A DNA stretch of 64,000 nucleotides from Myxococcus stipitatus (GCF_038561935.1 NZ_CP102770.1:1-64000); one strand, 5' to 3'. Positions 35,479 to 44,324 are shown, counted from the stretch's first letter. The notes: generated by a model not told the origin, from the letters alone. Translations and numbers: made by a program.

Positions 35479-37374
35479 ATGGATACTTCTGTTTCTCCCC
35501 GCACCGTCACCGGCCGCATCGATGTCCACCCCCGAGGCTTCGGCTTCCTCACCGTGCAGGCGCCCGGTGCCCAGGAGGTGCTGTCCGCCTTCATCCCTCC
35601 GCCGGACCTCAATCCGCTGTTCGCGGGGGACATCGTCACCGGCACGGTGACGGCGGGCGCGGATGGCCGGTGGAGCGCGAGCGGCCTGTCGCTGGTGGAG
35701 CGGCCCCGCACGCGCGTCTACGGCGAGGTGGTGTCTCGCAAGGGCGCGCTGTTCCTGCGCATCGACCGCGAGGTGGGCAACGCGGACTGGGTGTTGGACG
35801 CGGGCACCACGCGGGTGCAGCACGGCGACGCGGTGGTGGCGAGCATCGCGGACGGCAAGGTCGTCCTGCTCTACAAGCTGGAGCCCGGCGCGGACCGCTC
35901 GCTGGAGCGCATCATCGCCCGGCACGGGCTGCACAAGGACTTCTCCCCGGAGGCGCTGGAGGACGCGCGGCGCGCGCGCGAGGTGCCGCACGAGGTGGGC
36001 TCCCGGCGCGACTTGCGCGACGTGCCCACGGTGACGGTGGATGCGCCGTCCACGCGAGACATCGACGACGCGATTTCCGTGCTGCCCGCGGGGCCGGACG
36101 GGGCGCTGCGGCTCCTGGTGTCCATCGCGGACGTGGGCGAGGCGGTGAAGGAGGGCACGGCGCTGGACACGGAGGCGCGCGAGCGGGCCACCAGCGTGTA
36201 CATGGCGGGCCGCGTCCTGCCGATGCTGCCCGAGTCGCTGTCCGCGGACTGGCTGAGCCTGGTGCCGGGCGCGGAGCGGCGCTGCCTCACGGTGGAGCTG
36301 CGCATCGACCCGCAGGGGCGGGTGACGGCGGCGGACGTGTACGAGAGCGTCATCCGCTCCTGGGCGCGGCTGAACTACGACGAAGTCGCCGCCTTCCTCG
36401 ACCGGGGCGAGGTGTCCTCGGCCATGGCGCCGGTGCGGGACGTCATGCCGTGGTTCCGACTGGCGGCGGCGCGGCTCGCGGTGGCGCGTGGCGCGCGCGG
36501 CGGCATGGAGTTCGCGCGAGATGAGGCGCGGTTCACCTTCAACGCGGCGACGGGCGAGGTCTCCGGCCTCGTGAGCGAGCAGCCCACGTCCGCGCACGGG
36601 ATGATTGAGCGCTTCATGGTGGCGGCGAACGAGGCCATCGCCACGTGGATGCTGGCGCGCGGCCTGCCGGGCGTGTTCCGCGTGCACGAGCAGCCGGACC
36701 CGCAGCGGGTGGCGGACCTGAATGCGTTCGCCGAGCACTCCGGGTTCGCCGCGGGCTTCGGCCGGGAGCTCACCCCGCTGGCGCTGGCGTCGTTCGACCG
36801 GCAAATCGTGGGCGCGGCGGCGGAGCCGGCGCTGCGCTCGGTGCTGCGGCGCTCCCTGGGGCCGTCGCGCTACACCGTGAAGCCGGGGCCGCACTTCGGC
36901 CTGGCGGCGCCCCTGTATCTGCACTTCACGTCCCCCATCCGCCGGTACGCGGACCTGGCGGTGCACCGCACGCTGAAGGGCTACCTGAACGGGCGCCGCG
37001 ACTACCTGGACGAGGACCCGAAGGTGGAGGCGCTCGCGGTGCACATCAACGGGCGGGCGCGCGCGGCGAACCGCGCGGAGTCGGACCGGCACCACGTGCT
37101 GGAGGCGCGGTGGCTGGCGGGCCACGTGGGCCGCGAGTTCCCCGCGCGGGTGGTGCGCGTGCGCCCCTTCGGCCTCATCGCGCAGATTGACGGCATGCTG
37201 GTGGAGGGCGTGCTGCCGGCGGAAGGACTGCCGGGAGGCCCCTTCCGTCCGGATGCGCGAGAGCTGTCGCTCGTGGGCAAGGAGCGGACCTTCACGGTGG
37301 GCATGCCCGTGAACGTGAAGGTGGCGTCCACCGATGAGTCCCTGGGCCGCGTGGAGCTGGCGTTGGTGTCGTAG
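35479..37374 (+). CDS. rnr: RNase R / RNase II-type 3'-5' exoribonuclease
   Basis: Exoribonuclease of 631 aa that degrades RNA 3' to 5'. Cold-shock-type OB domains occupy the first about 180 residues (RIDVHPRGFGFLTVQ). The RNB catalytic domain (about 185-520) carries the Asp cluster in DAPSTRDIDDAISV, which binds the two metals, and the long segment with YLHFTSPIRRYADLAVHR. An S1 domain (about 550-630) ends it. Compared with E. coli RNase R (813 aa) it lacks the N-terminal helical extension and the long basic tail. The ATG is at 35479. It is divergent from the XRE regulator and followed closely by a perfect 24-bp hairpin. Confidence 0.93.
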   Translation: MDTSVSPRTVTGRIDVHPRGFGFLTVQAPGAQEVLSAFIPPPDLNPLFAGDIVTGTVTAGADGRWSASGLSLVERPRTRVYGEVVSRKGALFLRIDREVGNADWVLDAGTTRVQHGDAVVASIADGKVVLLYKLEPGADRSLERIIARHGLHKDFSPEALEDARRAREVPHEVGSRRDLRDVPTVTVDAPSTRDIDDAISVLPAGPDGALRLLVSIADVGEAVKEGTALDTEARERATSVYMAGRVLPMLPESLSADWLSLVPGAERRCLTVELRIDPQGRVTAADVYESVIRSWARLNYDEVAAFLDRGEVSSAMAPVRDVMPWFRLAAARLAVARGARGGMEFARDEARFTFNAATGEVSGLVSEQPTSAHGMIERFMVAANEAIATWMLARGLPGVFRVHEQPDPQRVADLNAFAEHSGFAAGFGRELTPLALASFDRQIVGAAAEPALRSVLRRSLGPSRYTVKPGPHFGLAAPLYLHFTSPIRRYADLAVHRTLKGYLNGRRDYLDEDPKVEALAVHINGRARAANRAESDRHHVLEARWLAGHVGREFPARVVRVRPFGLIAQIDGMLVEGVLPAEGLPGGPFRPDARELSLVGKERTFTVGMPVNVKVASTDESLGRVELALVS

Positions 37375-37381
37375 GCCCCGG

Positions 37382-37481
37382 TTGGAATCAATCCCTCCCA
37401 TTCCCTCCGCGATGCCTGGTTCCAGACGGTGACGCGCCCTCCCGCTCGGCGCGTCTTGGGAATGGGAGGGATTGATTCCAA
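37382..37481. repeat. Perfect 24-base inverted repeat with nested 8-bp stem
   Basis: Arms at 37382-37405 and 37458-37481 are perfect 24-base complements. They begin TTGGAATCAATC and end GGGATTGATTCCAA, with GGAATGGGAGGG in the middle. The 52-base loop carries a second perfect stem GACGCGCC (37431-37438) / GGCGCGTC (37448-37455). It starts 8 bases after the RNase R stop, so it could terminate that gene, but the stem is far longer than usual terminators and much less G+C-rich than the surroundings. A small mobile or REP-like element is possible. Confidence 0.75.
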
Positions 37482-37488
37482 ATCAGAA

Positions 37489-37740
37489 GGAGTTGGCGAC
37501 AGGCTGAGCGACCATGTGGAGTTGTTTGGGTTTGGAGGCCTGGACCTGTCCACCACGGCGTTCGCCAACGTGCCGGACTCCTCGCGCGTGCAGACGGCGA
37601 GCTTCAACGAACTGGCCGTGAGCGAGACCGCCGCCTTCACTCCGGTGGTGCCCACCTCGACTTCAACCGCAACGGCGTGGCGGACATCTTCCCCGCGACG
37701 CAGAACGACTCGGGCTCCGAGTCCTGGAGCCCGGTGCTTG
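37489..37740 (+). pseudogene. Decayed gene fragment, FG-GAP-like end
   Basis: After the hairpin there is a plus-strand stretch with protein-like sequence in two frames. Codons from 37489 read LSDHVELFGFGGLDLSTT and then SFNELAVSETAAF; around 37650 the sense passes to another frame, giving LDFNRNGVADIFPATQND. That last part resembles a D-x-[DN]-x-[DN]-G calcium-binding or FG-GAP segment. No start or stop makes a complete gene. It probably is the remnant of a secreted protein. It abuts the end of the opposite-strand gene at 37748. Confidence 0.4.
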
Positions 37741-37747
37741 GATGGGA

Positions 37748-38491
37748 CTACCCGGCCCAGGGCAGGCCGTCGGTCTTCGCCGAGAGGACCTCCGGCGTCG
37801 TCCAGCCCATCAACCCGGTGGAGGACTTCACCAGGTAGGCGAAGGCCGTGTGGGGGCTTCCGGGCACGGGCACGCGGGTGGCGGCGACCACCTGAATCCT
37901 CGAGCCCACCGCGAGCTGGGCCACGGGCTTCTTGTCCGAGCGCGTCTGGGTGATGGGGAAGGACTCGCGCACGGTGGCCTCCTGTCCCACGTAATAGAAC
38001 TCCTGCGGGACCAGGGTGAGCCTCTGCGTCTTCGGGTCCACCGTGTACTTGTCGCGGCCGTTCCAGAAGCCGTGCCACGAGTCCGAGAGGATGATGCCGT
38101 TGCCCTTCACCTCGGTGAGCGCGGGCACGCTGCCCAGGGGCTCGAGGCTCTTGCCGTCGTAGCGAAAGACGAGGGCGATGTTGTCCGTGTCCGTCATGCC
38201 CGAGTGGACGGCGACCTCCTTGCGCTTGTCGCTGGAGTCCAGGTCGAGGAGCGACAGGCCCAGGACCTCGGCGCCCACCTTCATGCGGTGGGTGGCGGTG
38301 CCCACCGTGAGGACGAAGTCGAAGTCGCCGTTCTTCTCGTTCCCCTTCACGGAGATGGCTTCGGGCTTCCCGTCGCCGTTCAGGTCGGCGGTGGTGGACC
38401 GCACCAGGGCGGCCTGCTCCTCCGCGTGGACGCTCGGGGCGGTGAGCCACGTGAAGGCCATCACGGTGAGGACGCAGCGGTGTGACGTCAT
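37748..38491 (-). CDS. Secreted protein with FG-GAP-like start and SH3-like end
   Basis: Exported protein of 247 aa, signal peptide MTSHRCVLTVMAFTWLTAPSVHA. The N-terminal part (STTADLNGDGKPEAISVKG) has the DxNxDGxxE pattern of FG-GAP/calcium-binding repeats, followed by LLDLDSSDKRKEVAVHSG, also repeat-like. The C-terminal part (LAVGSRIQVVAATRVPV to GLMGWTTPEVLS) resembles bacterial SH3-like wall-binding modules. The ATG at 38491 suits the signal peptide. Function unknown; envelope location likely. Confidence 0.7.
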   Translation of the reverse strand: MTSHRCVLTVMAFTWLTAPSVHAEEQAALVRSTTADLNGDGKPEAISVKGNEKNGDFDFVLTVGTATHRMKVGAEVLGLSLLDLDSSDKRKEVAVHSGMTDTDNIALVFRYDGKSLEPLGSVPALTEVKGNGIILSDSWHGFWNGRDKYTVDPKTQRLTLVPQEFYYVGQEATVRESFPITQTRSDKKPVAQLAVGSRIQVVAATRVPVPGSPHTAFAYLVKSSTGLMGWTTPEVLSAKTDGLPWAG

Positions 38492-38626
38492 GAAGCAGAC
38501 CTCATGAGGGCCCGAACCCTGGAGGAAGCCGCGGGGTGTGGTCTCGGGCGACGATGAACGCGGACGCGGCGCGAGCACCATCGTAGCCACGATGCACCAC
38601 GCGGACGCAGGGGTTTCACGGCCGCG

Positions 38627-39124
38627 TCAGCCGCGCTGCCCGAAGCGGCCTCGGAAGTGTTTGTCGAGGAAGGTCTCGGCCCTCGCCTGGGCCTCCTGGA
38701 CCTGGGGCGGGAGCGGGTGCTCGGGCGTGGCTCTCGCCGCCGCCTGTCGGGCCCGCTGCATCACGGAGCGCGGTGCGTCCCGCGTCGCGGGAGGAAGCAC
38801 GCGCTCGACGGCGGCGATGCGCGCGTGGGCTTCATCGACCAGGCCCAGCGCCTCGTCGAGGGAGACCTCCTTCTCCGAGAGCGCGGAGAAGAGCTGGCAG
38901 TGGTAGCGGCGGCAGCTCGCCGGGCGGTCCGCGTAGACGGTGCAGGTGCGCCCGTCCAGCGCGGCGCAGTGCTGGGCGAGGACGGGAGGGCCCTCCTCCC
39001 GCTGGAGCAGCGGGACACCGTGCCGACGCAGCGCCGAGGCCTCGTCCGGCTGGAGCGACACATGCGTGAAGAGTGTCCCGTCGCAGCACATGCCGCAGCG
39101 CAAGCAGAGGGTGGACAGGGGCAT
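38627..39124 (-). CDS. YkgJ-family cysteine cluster protein
   Basis: Soluble protein of 165 aa related to the YkgJ/DUF1289-type zinc- or iron-cluster family. Two Cys groups are visible: CLRCGMCCDGTLF near 6-18 and CTVYADRPASCRRYHCQLF near 55-73, spaced like the family's metal-binding CxxCxxCC...C...C...C. The C-terminal half is helical, with DKHFRGRFGQRG at the end. The ATG at 39124 starts the first strand. The role of the family is unknown. The gap to the divergent Kelch lipoprotein is about 130 bases and should hold both promoters. Confidence 0.8.
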   Translation of the reverse strand: MPLSTLCLRCGMCCDGTLFTHVSLQPDEASALRRHGVPLLQREEGPPVLAQHCAALDGRTCTVYADRPASCRRYHCQLFSALSEKEVSLDEALGLVDEAHARIAAVERVLPPATRDAPRSVMQRARQAAARATPEHPLPPQVQEAQARAETFLDKHFRGRFGQRG

Positions 39125-39257
39125 GGACGCTCTCAGGTGGAAGACGAAGGGGACTCCCACCCCTAACCCGCCACGAGGCGGTGTTCCATCGCGGCGAGGC
39201 CGGGAGACAGGCCCCCCGCGTGAGCGCTCGCGCGCCGGGCTGCACTACAGTGCGCCC

Positions 39258-40829
39258 ATGCGCTTCGGGCTCCGGGTCCTCCTGTTCGCCGTGGTGTCGA
39301 CGCTGCTGGCCTGTGAGAAGTCCCCAGGCGGTGTTCATGTCACCGTGGACGGGCCGCTGACCCCGGGACTGCACTTCGACCGGCTCTCGGTGGTGGCCTC
39401 GCTGCCGGACGGCGCGGCCCTGGCCGTGGCCACGCTGGAGGGCGAGGCGCTGCGCCTCCCCGCCACGTTCAACTTCGAGTCCGGCCCCGCCACTCCCGAG
39501 GGCACGCGCGTCACCGTCCGCGCCACCGCGGAGCTGCTGGGCGCCATCCAGTCCACGGCCTGGGGAGAGACCACGCTCACGCCGGGCACGGGCTCCCGGC
39601 TGTCCCTCTCCCTGCCTCCCGTGACGGAGCGGCCCGACGCGGGCCTTCCCCAGGAGGTGTGTGACAACGGCGTGGATGATGATGGCGACGGGCTGGGCGA
39701 CTGCGCCGACCCGGAGTGTGCCGGCGCGAGCTGTCAGCCCGGAGGACTCGTCTGCGCGAACAGCGTGTGCGCCTGTCCCGGAGGTGTCACGGGCGTCCTC
39801 ACCGAGCGCTCCGGCTTCGCGTCGCGCCTGAATCCCGCGGCTGTGTTTGCTTCGACGGGCCCCTACGCGGGAGGACTGGTGGTGCTCGGAGGGCGGGATG
39901 GCTCGGGCCGTCCCGTCTCCACCGTGGAGGTCTTCTTCCCCGCCACGGGCCGGGTGCTGCAAGCGCAGCTCGAGGTGGCTCGCGCGGAGTCCTCCGCGCT
40001 GGTGCTGGAGGAGGGACAGGTGGTGGTGCTGGGGGGCCTCCGCGCCGACGGTCAGCCCGAGCCCAGCGCGGAGTGGCTGAATCCCGATGGAGGCACCACC
40101 CGCGTCGCCTTCACGCCGCCATTAGCAATCCAGGGGGCCCAGGCCGGCCCGCTCGGCGGCTCGGAGGTCGTCGTGGCGGGAGGGCAGCTCGTCCTGGCGC
40201 GGGATGGCGGGGCCGTCTCGGACACGGCCGTCCGTGTGTCACTTCGCGGTGACGACGCCGGGAGCTGGTCCATCCTGGGGAAGCTCTCCCTGGACTGCCC
40301 CGCCGGAAGCGCGAGCATGGGAGGCGCCTTCGTGCTCGCGGGCGGGTGCACCCCCAACACGAGCTCGACTCGGCTGGATGTGGTGGAGCCGTCCGGCGTG
40401 CTGGGCGCGGGGCCGCTGCTGCCCGTGTCCTTGTCCACCCCCGCGGTGGTGGAGCTGAAGTCGGGCCGAGCCCTCGTCCTCGGAGGCCGCGAAGTCGGTG
40501 TCATCCCCTCGGCTCGCGCTTTCTTGTTGGAAAGGAATACGGGAAGGGTGCGCATGCGAGAGCTGACACCCATGGACACGGCTCGGGGAGCGCCTCGCGC
40601 CGCGCTCGCGGGAAATGGCTGGGTTTACGTTGAAGATACAGACGGCGCCCCCGCCGCCTGGTTCGACCCGGCCTCCGAGCGCTTCACCCCCGCAGTGTCA
40701 CTGTCGACACCCCGACAGGGACATGCCCTCGTGGGCGGAGCGGGTGGAAGTGTCCATTTCGTGGGTGGAAGTCGACCCGACGCAGGTCCAGATGGTGTGT
40801 CGTGGTCCATCGAACCGCGCTGCCCTTGA
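39258..40829 (+). CDS. Kelch-like lipoprotein
   Basis: Lipoprotein of 523 aa. The signal MRFGLRVLLFAVVSTLLAC has a lipobox LLAC. Residues about 25-130 are a beta domain, followed by a calcium-binding-looking CDNGVDDDGDGLGDCADPEC (residues about 134-153), a myxobacterial Cys/Asp motif. The rest (about 195-520) has Kelch-type repeats with GG-rich strands: GGLVVLGGRDGSGRPVSTVE, GQVVVLGGLRADG, GRALVLGGREVG and VGGAGGSVHFVGGS, probably a beta-propeller. Surface-exposed binding or structural role is likely. Confidence 0.82.
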   Translation: MRFGLRVLLFAVVSTLLACEKSPGGVHVTVDGPLTPGLHFDRLSVVASLPDGAALAVATLEGEALRLPATFNFESGPATPEGTRVTVRATAELLGAIQSTAWGETTLTPGTGSRLSLSLPPVTERPDAGLPQEVCDNGVDDDGDGLGDCADPECAGASCQPGGLVCANSVCACPGGVTGVLTERSGFASRLNPAAVFASTGPYAGGLVVLGGRDGSGRPVSTVEVFFPATGRVLQAQLEVARAESSALVLEEGQVVVLGGLRADGQPEPSAEWLNPDGGTTRVAFTPPLAIQGAQAGPLGGSEVVVAGGQLVLARDGGAVSDTAVRVSLRGDDAGSWSILGKLSLDCPAGSASMGGAFVLAGGCTPNTSSTRLDVVEPSGVLGAGPLLPVSLSTPAVVELKSGRALVLGGREVGVIPSARAFLLERNTGRVRMRELTPMDTARGAPRAALAGNGWVYVEDTDGAPAAWFDPASERFTPAVSLSTPRQGHALVGGAGGSVHFVGGSRPDAGPDGVSWSIEPRCP

Positions 40830-40917
40830 ATCCCAGGGGCGCGCCGCGCGGAATGTGGTTACGCAGCGCTTGTACTGGGGAACAAGTTTCCCGGCCCTGA
40901 TGAATGGTCAGGCTATA

Positions 40918-40931
40918 TGAACCGCGGTTCA
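40918..40931. promoter_or_regulatory. Perfect 14-base palindrome upstream of PilZ gene
   Basis: TGAACCGCGGTTCA, a perfect palindrome, 80 bases before the ATG of the PilZ gene. It overlaps TATATGA at 40914-40920, a possible -10 element. Another dyad, GGGAA CAAGT TTCCC, lies about 40 bases upstream. It could be an operator for the PilZ gene; no regulator can be named. Confidence 0.35.
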
Positions 40932-41012
40932 CCCAGGTCGTATCCGTACCGGGGGACTGCTTCCTTTCGCGCGAAGACGTACAATCGTCTCCCATCAGAC
41001 AACGGAGCTGGC

Positions 41013-43055
41013 ATGCAGGCGGACACACGGGACGGGACGCGCGGCCGGGAATCGGTGCTGGGCTACCGGGTGGGGACGGAGCTGACCGCGGTGGCTTCGT
41101 TCGGCAACAGCGATACACCAGGACGTCTGGTGCAACTCTCGTTGGAGCACCTGACGCTCCACCTGGACTCGGACGCGATGCCGCGTCCAGGACAGGCTGC
41201 GTCCGTGGTGCTGGGACAAGGTGAGCGCTGGGCCACGTCCCTGGACGCGGAGGTGATGGAGGTGCGCGGTGGGCGACCGGAGGTCAGCCTGCGCTTCGTC
41301 TCGCCTCCGCTGGACGCGGGCCGCCGCATCGTCACCGTGCTGGAGGCGCTGCGCGACAACGGCCTGCTGCTGCCGCCGGAGACGCGGCCGGTGTGGAAGG
41401 AGCGCATCGACCGCAAGGACCGCGTCGCTCGCATCTGCGAGGCGCTGGTGGGTCGTCAGGCGCGCGGCGTGGCGCGCACGGCGCAAGGCGTGAAGGTCAA
41501 CGTGACGGCCGTCTACTTCGACCCGATGGGCGCTCGCATGGGCTGGCGCTTCGACGGGCCGGTGCCGTCGGGCCCGTTCGTGGTGGAGGCCTTCGGCTAC
41601 AGCAGCGTGGTGCACCTGGAGGCGCGCGACGCGCACGAGGAGGGCGGCCGGGTGATGGTCTCCCTGCCCTCGGAGGTGGTGCGCTACCGCCACCGCTGGC
41701 TGCGCCGCGCGCCGCCCAGCAGCCCGTGCACGCTGTCCTTCAACCACCCCATGTGGCCGCAGGTCCACGTGCGCCGCCCGGTGTTGGATTTGTCCTATGA
41801 GGGCCTGGCCTTCATGACGGAGCCGGGCGAGGACCTGCTGTACCCGGGCCTGCGTCAGCCCGTGCTCGAGGTGGCCATGGACGGCATGCCACCGGTGCGA
41901 CTGCGCGCGGAGGTGCGCAACATCTCCAGCACCGCGGCGGGACGCCGGTGCGGCATGTCCGTGCGTCCGCTGGACGCGGAAGGGGCCCGGGCGTGGCGCG
42001 CGCTGGTGGAGGCGCAGATGCATCCGTCCACCCGCGTGGAAGGCGACTGGGGTGATGCCACGTGGAAGCTCTTCCAGGGCTCCGGCTACTTCGGCCTGCC
42101 CGGCAAGTCGGCCGAGGACTTCGTGGAGGAGCGCCCCTGGTTCGACGCCACGCAGGAGCGGCTGGAGGGCCGCACGCGCCTGGGCTACCGGGTGGTGCGC
42201 CCCGCGGGTGAGTCGCTGGAGGCCACGCTGTCGGTGGTGAAGCCCTACGAGGGGACGTGGATGGCGCACCAGCTGGCGCGTCAGCACGTGCCCGGTCAGC
42301 GCTCCTCCGCGCGAGAGGCGCTGCGCGACATCTACCTGCGCGGCTACGAGCCCACGCAGGTGGACCCGGACGTGAAGTGGTTCATCGCCTTCTGCGAGGC
42401 GAATGTCCGCTGGGTGCGCTTCACCAAGTTCGACTTCGCGAGCTGGTACGAGCACACGGGCCAGGCGTGCCTGACGCCCTTCCGCCTGATGGAGGCGGAG
42501 GTGGACCGCGAGTGGGACGTGCCCGAGGACGTGGAGGTGGGGCCGCCCACCGACGCGGAGCGCGAGCGCTTCTTCCAGGAAATCGAGCGCACGCGCCCGG
42601 TGGCCTACCGCGAGGCGCTGGACCTGGTGCCCGAGCGCTTCGACCTGTCGCGCGCGAGGATGAAGTGGGGCGAGGCGGGCCTGGGCCGCGAGCGCGAGCT
42701 GCGCGTGGCGCGGGTGCAGGGCCGCGCGGTGGCCATGGCGGTGCTGGAGTCCGCGCAGCCGGGCGTCAACCTCTTCAACGTGCTCGACGGCGTGCGGATG
42801 GTGTCGCTGGGCGACGACTCACAGCCGGAGGCGCAGCGGGCCTTGCTGGCGCTGCTGGCCCACGCGGCGGACTGGTACCGGGCCCGAGGCCGCCGCGTGT
42901 TCGTCCACTACGTGGAAGGCGAGTGCGTGGAGTACGTGGAGCGCGCCGCCCTGGCGGACCTGGGCGAAGGCAAGCTCTGGGTCATCTCCTCCGCGCTCCT
43001 GCCGGAGTTCCTGGAGCACCTCTGCGAGGCCACCACGCCGCGCCCGGCCGCTTGA
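41013..43055 (+). CDS. PilZ-domain protein with large C-terminal GNAT-like part
   Basis: Protein of 680 aa. Residues about 1-190 form a PilZN-like region; around 215-320 lies a PilZ domain, with an RYRHRWLRRAPPSSP segment (the R-x3-R c-di-GMP motif) and LDLSYEGLAFMTEPGED (the [DN]-x-S-x2-G motif). Residues about 340-680 resemble an acyltransferase-like pair of domains, with ATLSVVKPYEGTWMAHQLAR and EREL(R)VARVQGRAVAMAVLE. No membrane span. The ATG at 41013 is preceded by GGAG; a longer frame opens at 40917. Likely a c-di-GMP-controlled effector in the cytoplasm; it may modify a protein or act in motility, by inference. Confidence 0.78.
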   Translation: MQADTRDGTRGRESVLGYRVGTELTAVASFGNSDTPGRLVQLSLEHLTLHLDSDAMPRPGQAASVVLGQGERWATSLDAEVMEVRGGRPEVSLRFVSPPLDAGRRIVTVLEALRDNGLLLPPETRPVWKERIDRKDRVARICEALVGRQARGVARTAQGVKVNVTAVYFDPMGARMGWRFDGPVPSGPFVVEAFGYSSVVHLEARDAHEEGGRVMVSLPSEVVRYRHRWLRRAPPSSPCTLSFNHPMWPQVHVRRPVLDLSYEGLAFMTEPGEDLLYPGLRQPVLEVAMDGMPPVRLRAEVRNISSTAAGRRCGMSVRPLDAEGARAWRALVEAQMHPSTRVEGDWGDATWKLFQGSGYFGLPGKSAEDFVEERPWFDATQERLEGRTRLGYRVVRPAGESLEATLSVVKPYEGTWMAHQLARQHVPGQRSSAREALRDIYLRGYEPTQVDPDVKWFIAFCEANVRWVRFTKFDFASWYEHTGQACLTPFRLMEAEVDREWDVPEDVEVGPPTDAERERFFQEIERTRPVAYREALDLVPERFDLSRARMKWGEAGLGRERELRVARVQGRAVAMAVLESAQPGVNLFNVLDGVRMVSLGDDSQPEAQRALLALLAHAADWYRARGRRVFVHYVEGECVEYVERAALADLGEGKLWVISSALLPEFLEHLCEATTPRPAA

Positions 43056-43080
43056 GCCGGGGGCGCGGCGGGGACGTCGC

Positions 43081-44049
43081 TCAGAGGGCGTCGTCCTCTT
43101 CGGGGTCGGGGTAGGACTCCAGCTCGTCCTCCTCCTCGACGCGGGCGCGGCCGGGCTTCTTGCCCTTGCCCTCGCTGCCGCCGCCCAGGTCGGCGTCGGG
43201 GCCCACCACGTACCACTGGCGGCCCTGCTGGATGCGGCGCAGGACGCCCTCCTGCTCCAGCGCGGCCAGGAGCTTGGCGAAGGTGGCGAAGCCGTACTCG
43301 CTCTCGTCGAAGTCCGGCTCCTTGCGGACGATGGTCTCCTTGATGAGCGAGGGGTTCACCGGCCCCGTCGCGCGGGCGAGCAGGTTCTGCACCACCTCGC
43401 GGGCAATCTGCGGCACGTCCGACTTGGCGGGCGCCTTGCTTCCCGCGCCCGGCGCGGCCTGGGTGCTCTCCGCCTTGCTTCCGCGGCCGGTGGACTCCCG
43501 CCCGTGGCGGGCGCGCTTGCCGTGGCCCGCTTCCTCGGCGGCGCCGTGGCGGCCCTTCTCCTTGTCGCCCTTCTCCGAGCGCTGGCGGGTGCGCAGGTAG
43601 ATGAACTCGTCACACGCGTTGACGAACAGGGGAGAGGTGGACTCCTTCACCGCCAGCCCGATGACGGTGCGGCCGTTCTCGCGCAGCTTGTACGCCAGGG
43701 GGCAGAAGTCGCTGTCGCCGGAGGCGATGACGAAGGTGTCGATGCTCTCTCGCGCGTAGCACAGCTCCAGCGCGTCGATGACCAGGCGCATGTCCGCGCC
43801 GTTCTTCCCCGCGCGCGTGGAGGGGGGCACGTCGATGAGCTCCACGCCGAACCGGTGCAGGCCAATCTTCGCGTCGCTGAAGCGGGACCAGTCGCAGTAC
43901 GCGCGGCGGAAGACGACCTTGCCCTTCTCCAGGAGCCTGTCCAACGAGGGCTGGAGGTCGAAGTTGGAGGCACTGATGCCCGTGTTGGTGACGAGGTTCT
44001 CGAAGTCGAGGAAGAGCGCGATGCGATGCTCGTTGGTGCGACCGTTCAC
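43081..44049 (-). CDS. NYN-domain and LOTUS (OST-HTH) protein
   Basis: Protein of about 322 aa. The N-terminal NYN/LabA-type PIN-like domain (about 1-150) has ALFLDFENLV, ADMRLVIDALELCY and TFVIASGDSDFCPLAY, giving the Asp/Glu metal site of this RNA-nuclease-like fold. A low-complexity linker (Lys/Glu/Gly-rich, about 155-220) leads to an OST-HTH/LOTUS domain (about 225-300: PSLIKETIVRKEPDFDESEY and LAALEQEGVLRRI), which binds RNA or partner proteins. The start is GTG at 44049 after AGAGG. Likely RNA processing or storage; the substrate is unknown. Confidence 0.87.
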   Translation of the reverse strand: MNGRTNEHRIALFLDFENLVTNTGISASNFDLQPSLDRLLEKGKVVFRRAYCDWSRFSDAKIGLHRFGVELIDVPPSTRAGKNGADMRLVIDALELCYARESIDTFVIASGDSDFCPLAYKLRENGRTVIGLAVKESTSPLFVNACDEFIYLRTRQRSEKGDKEKGRHGAAEEAGHGKRARHGRESTGRGSKAESTQAAPGAGSKAPAKSDVPQIAREVVQNLLARATGPVNPSLIKETIVRKEPDFDESEYGFATFAKLLAALEQEGVLRRIQQGRQWYVVGPDADLGGGSEGKGKKPGRARVEEEDELESYPDPEEDDAL

Positions 44050-44324
44050 TTGCGGCCTCTGCGATGTGGCACCGCGTCGGGCGGCGCCAGAAGAAGGAAG
44101 GGCCCGGCGCATCCTCCGGGGGAGGGCGCCTGATGGGCCTTGCGGACGCACCCTAGCCTGTTCTGGACGGCGCGGGGGTGGGCCCGTTCATGGGATGAAC
44201 ACTCGATGGCAGCGGCGGCCCGGTCCGCCGCGTGGTGTCCGGGGCACGGTCCAGGCGTGAGCGGTGGGGCGTGGCCTAGCTTCTGGCGAGTCGGGTCCAA
44301 GGACCCCCAGCCGGAGCACGAGCG

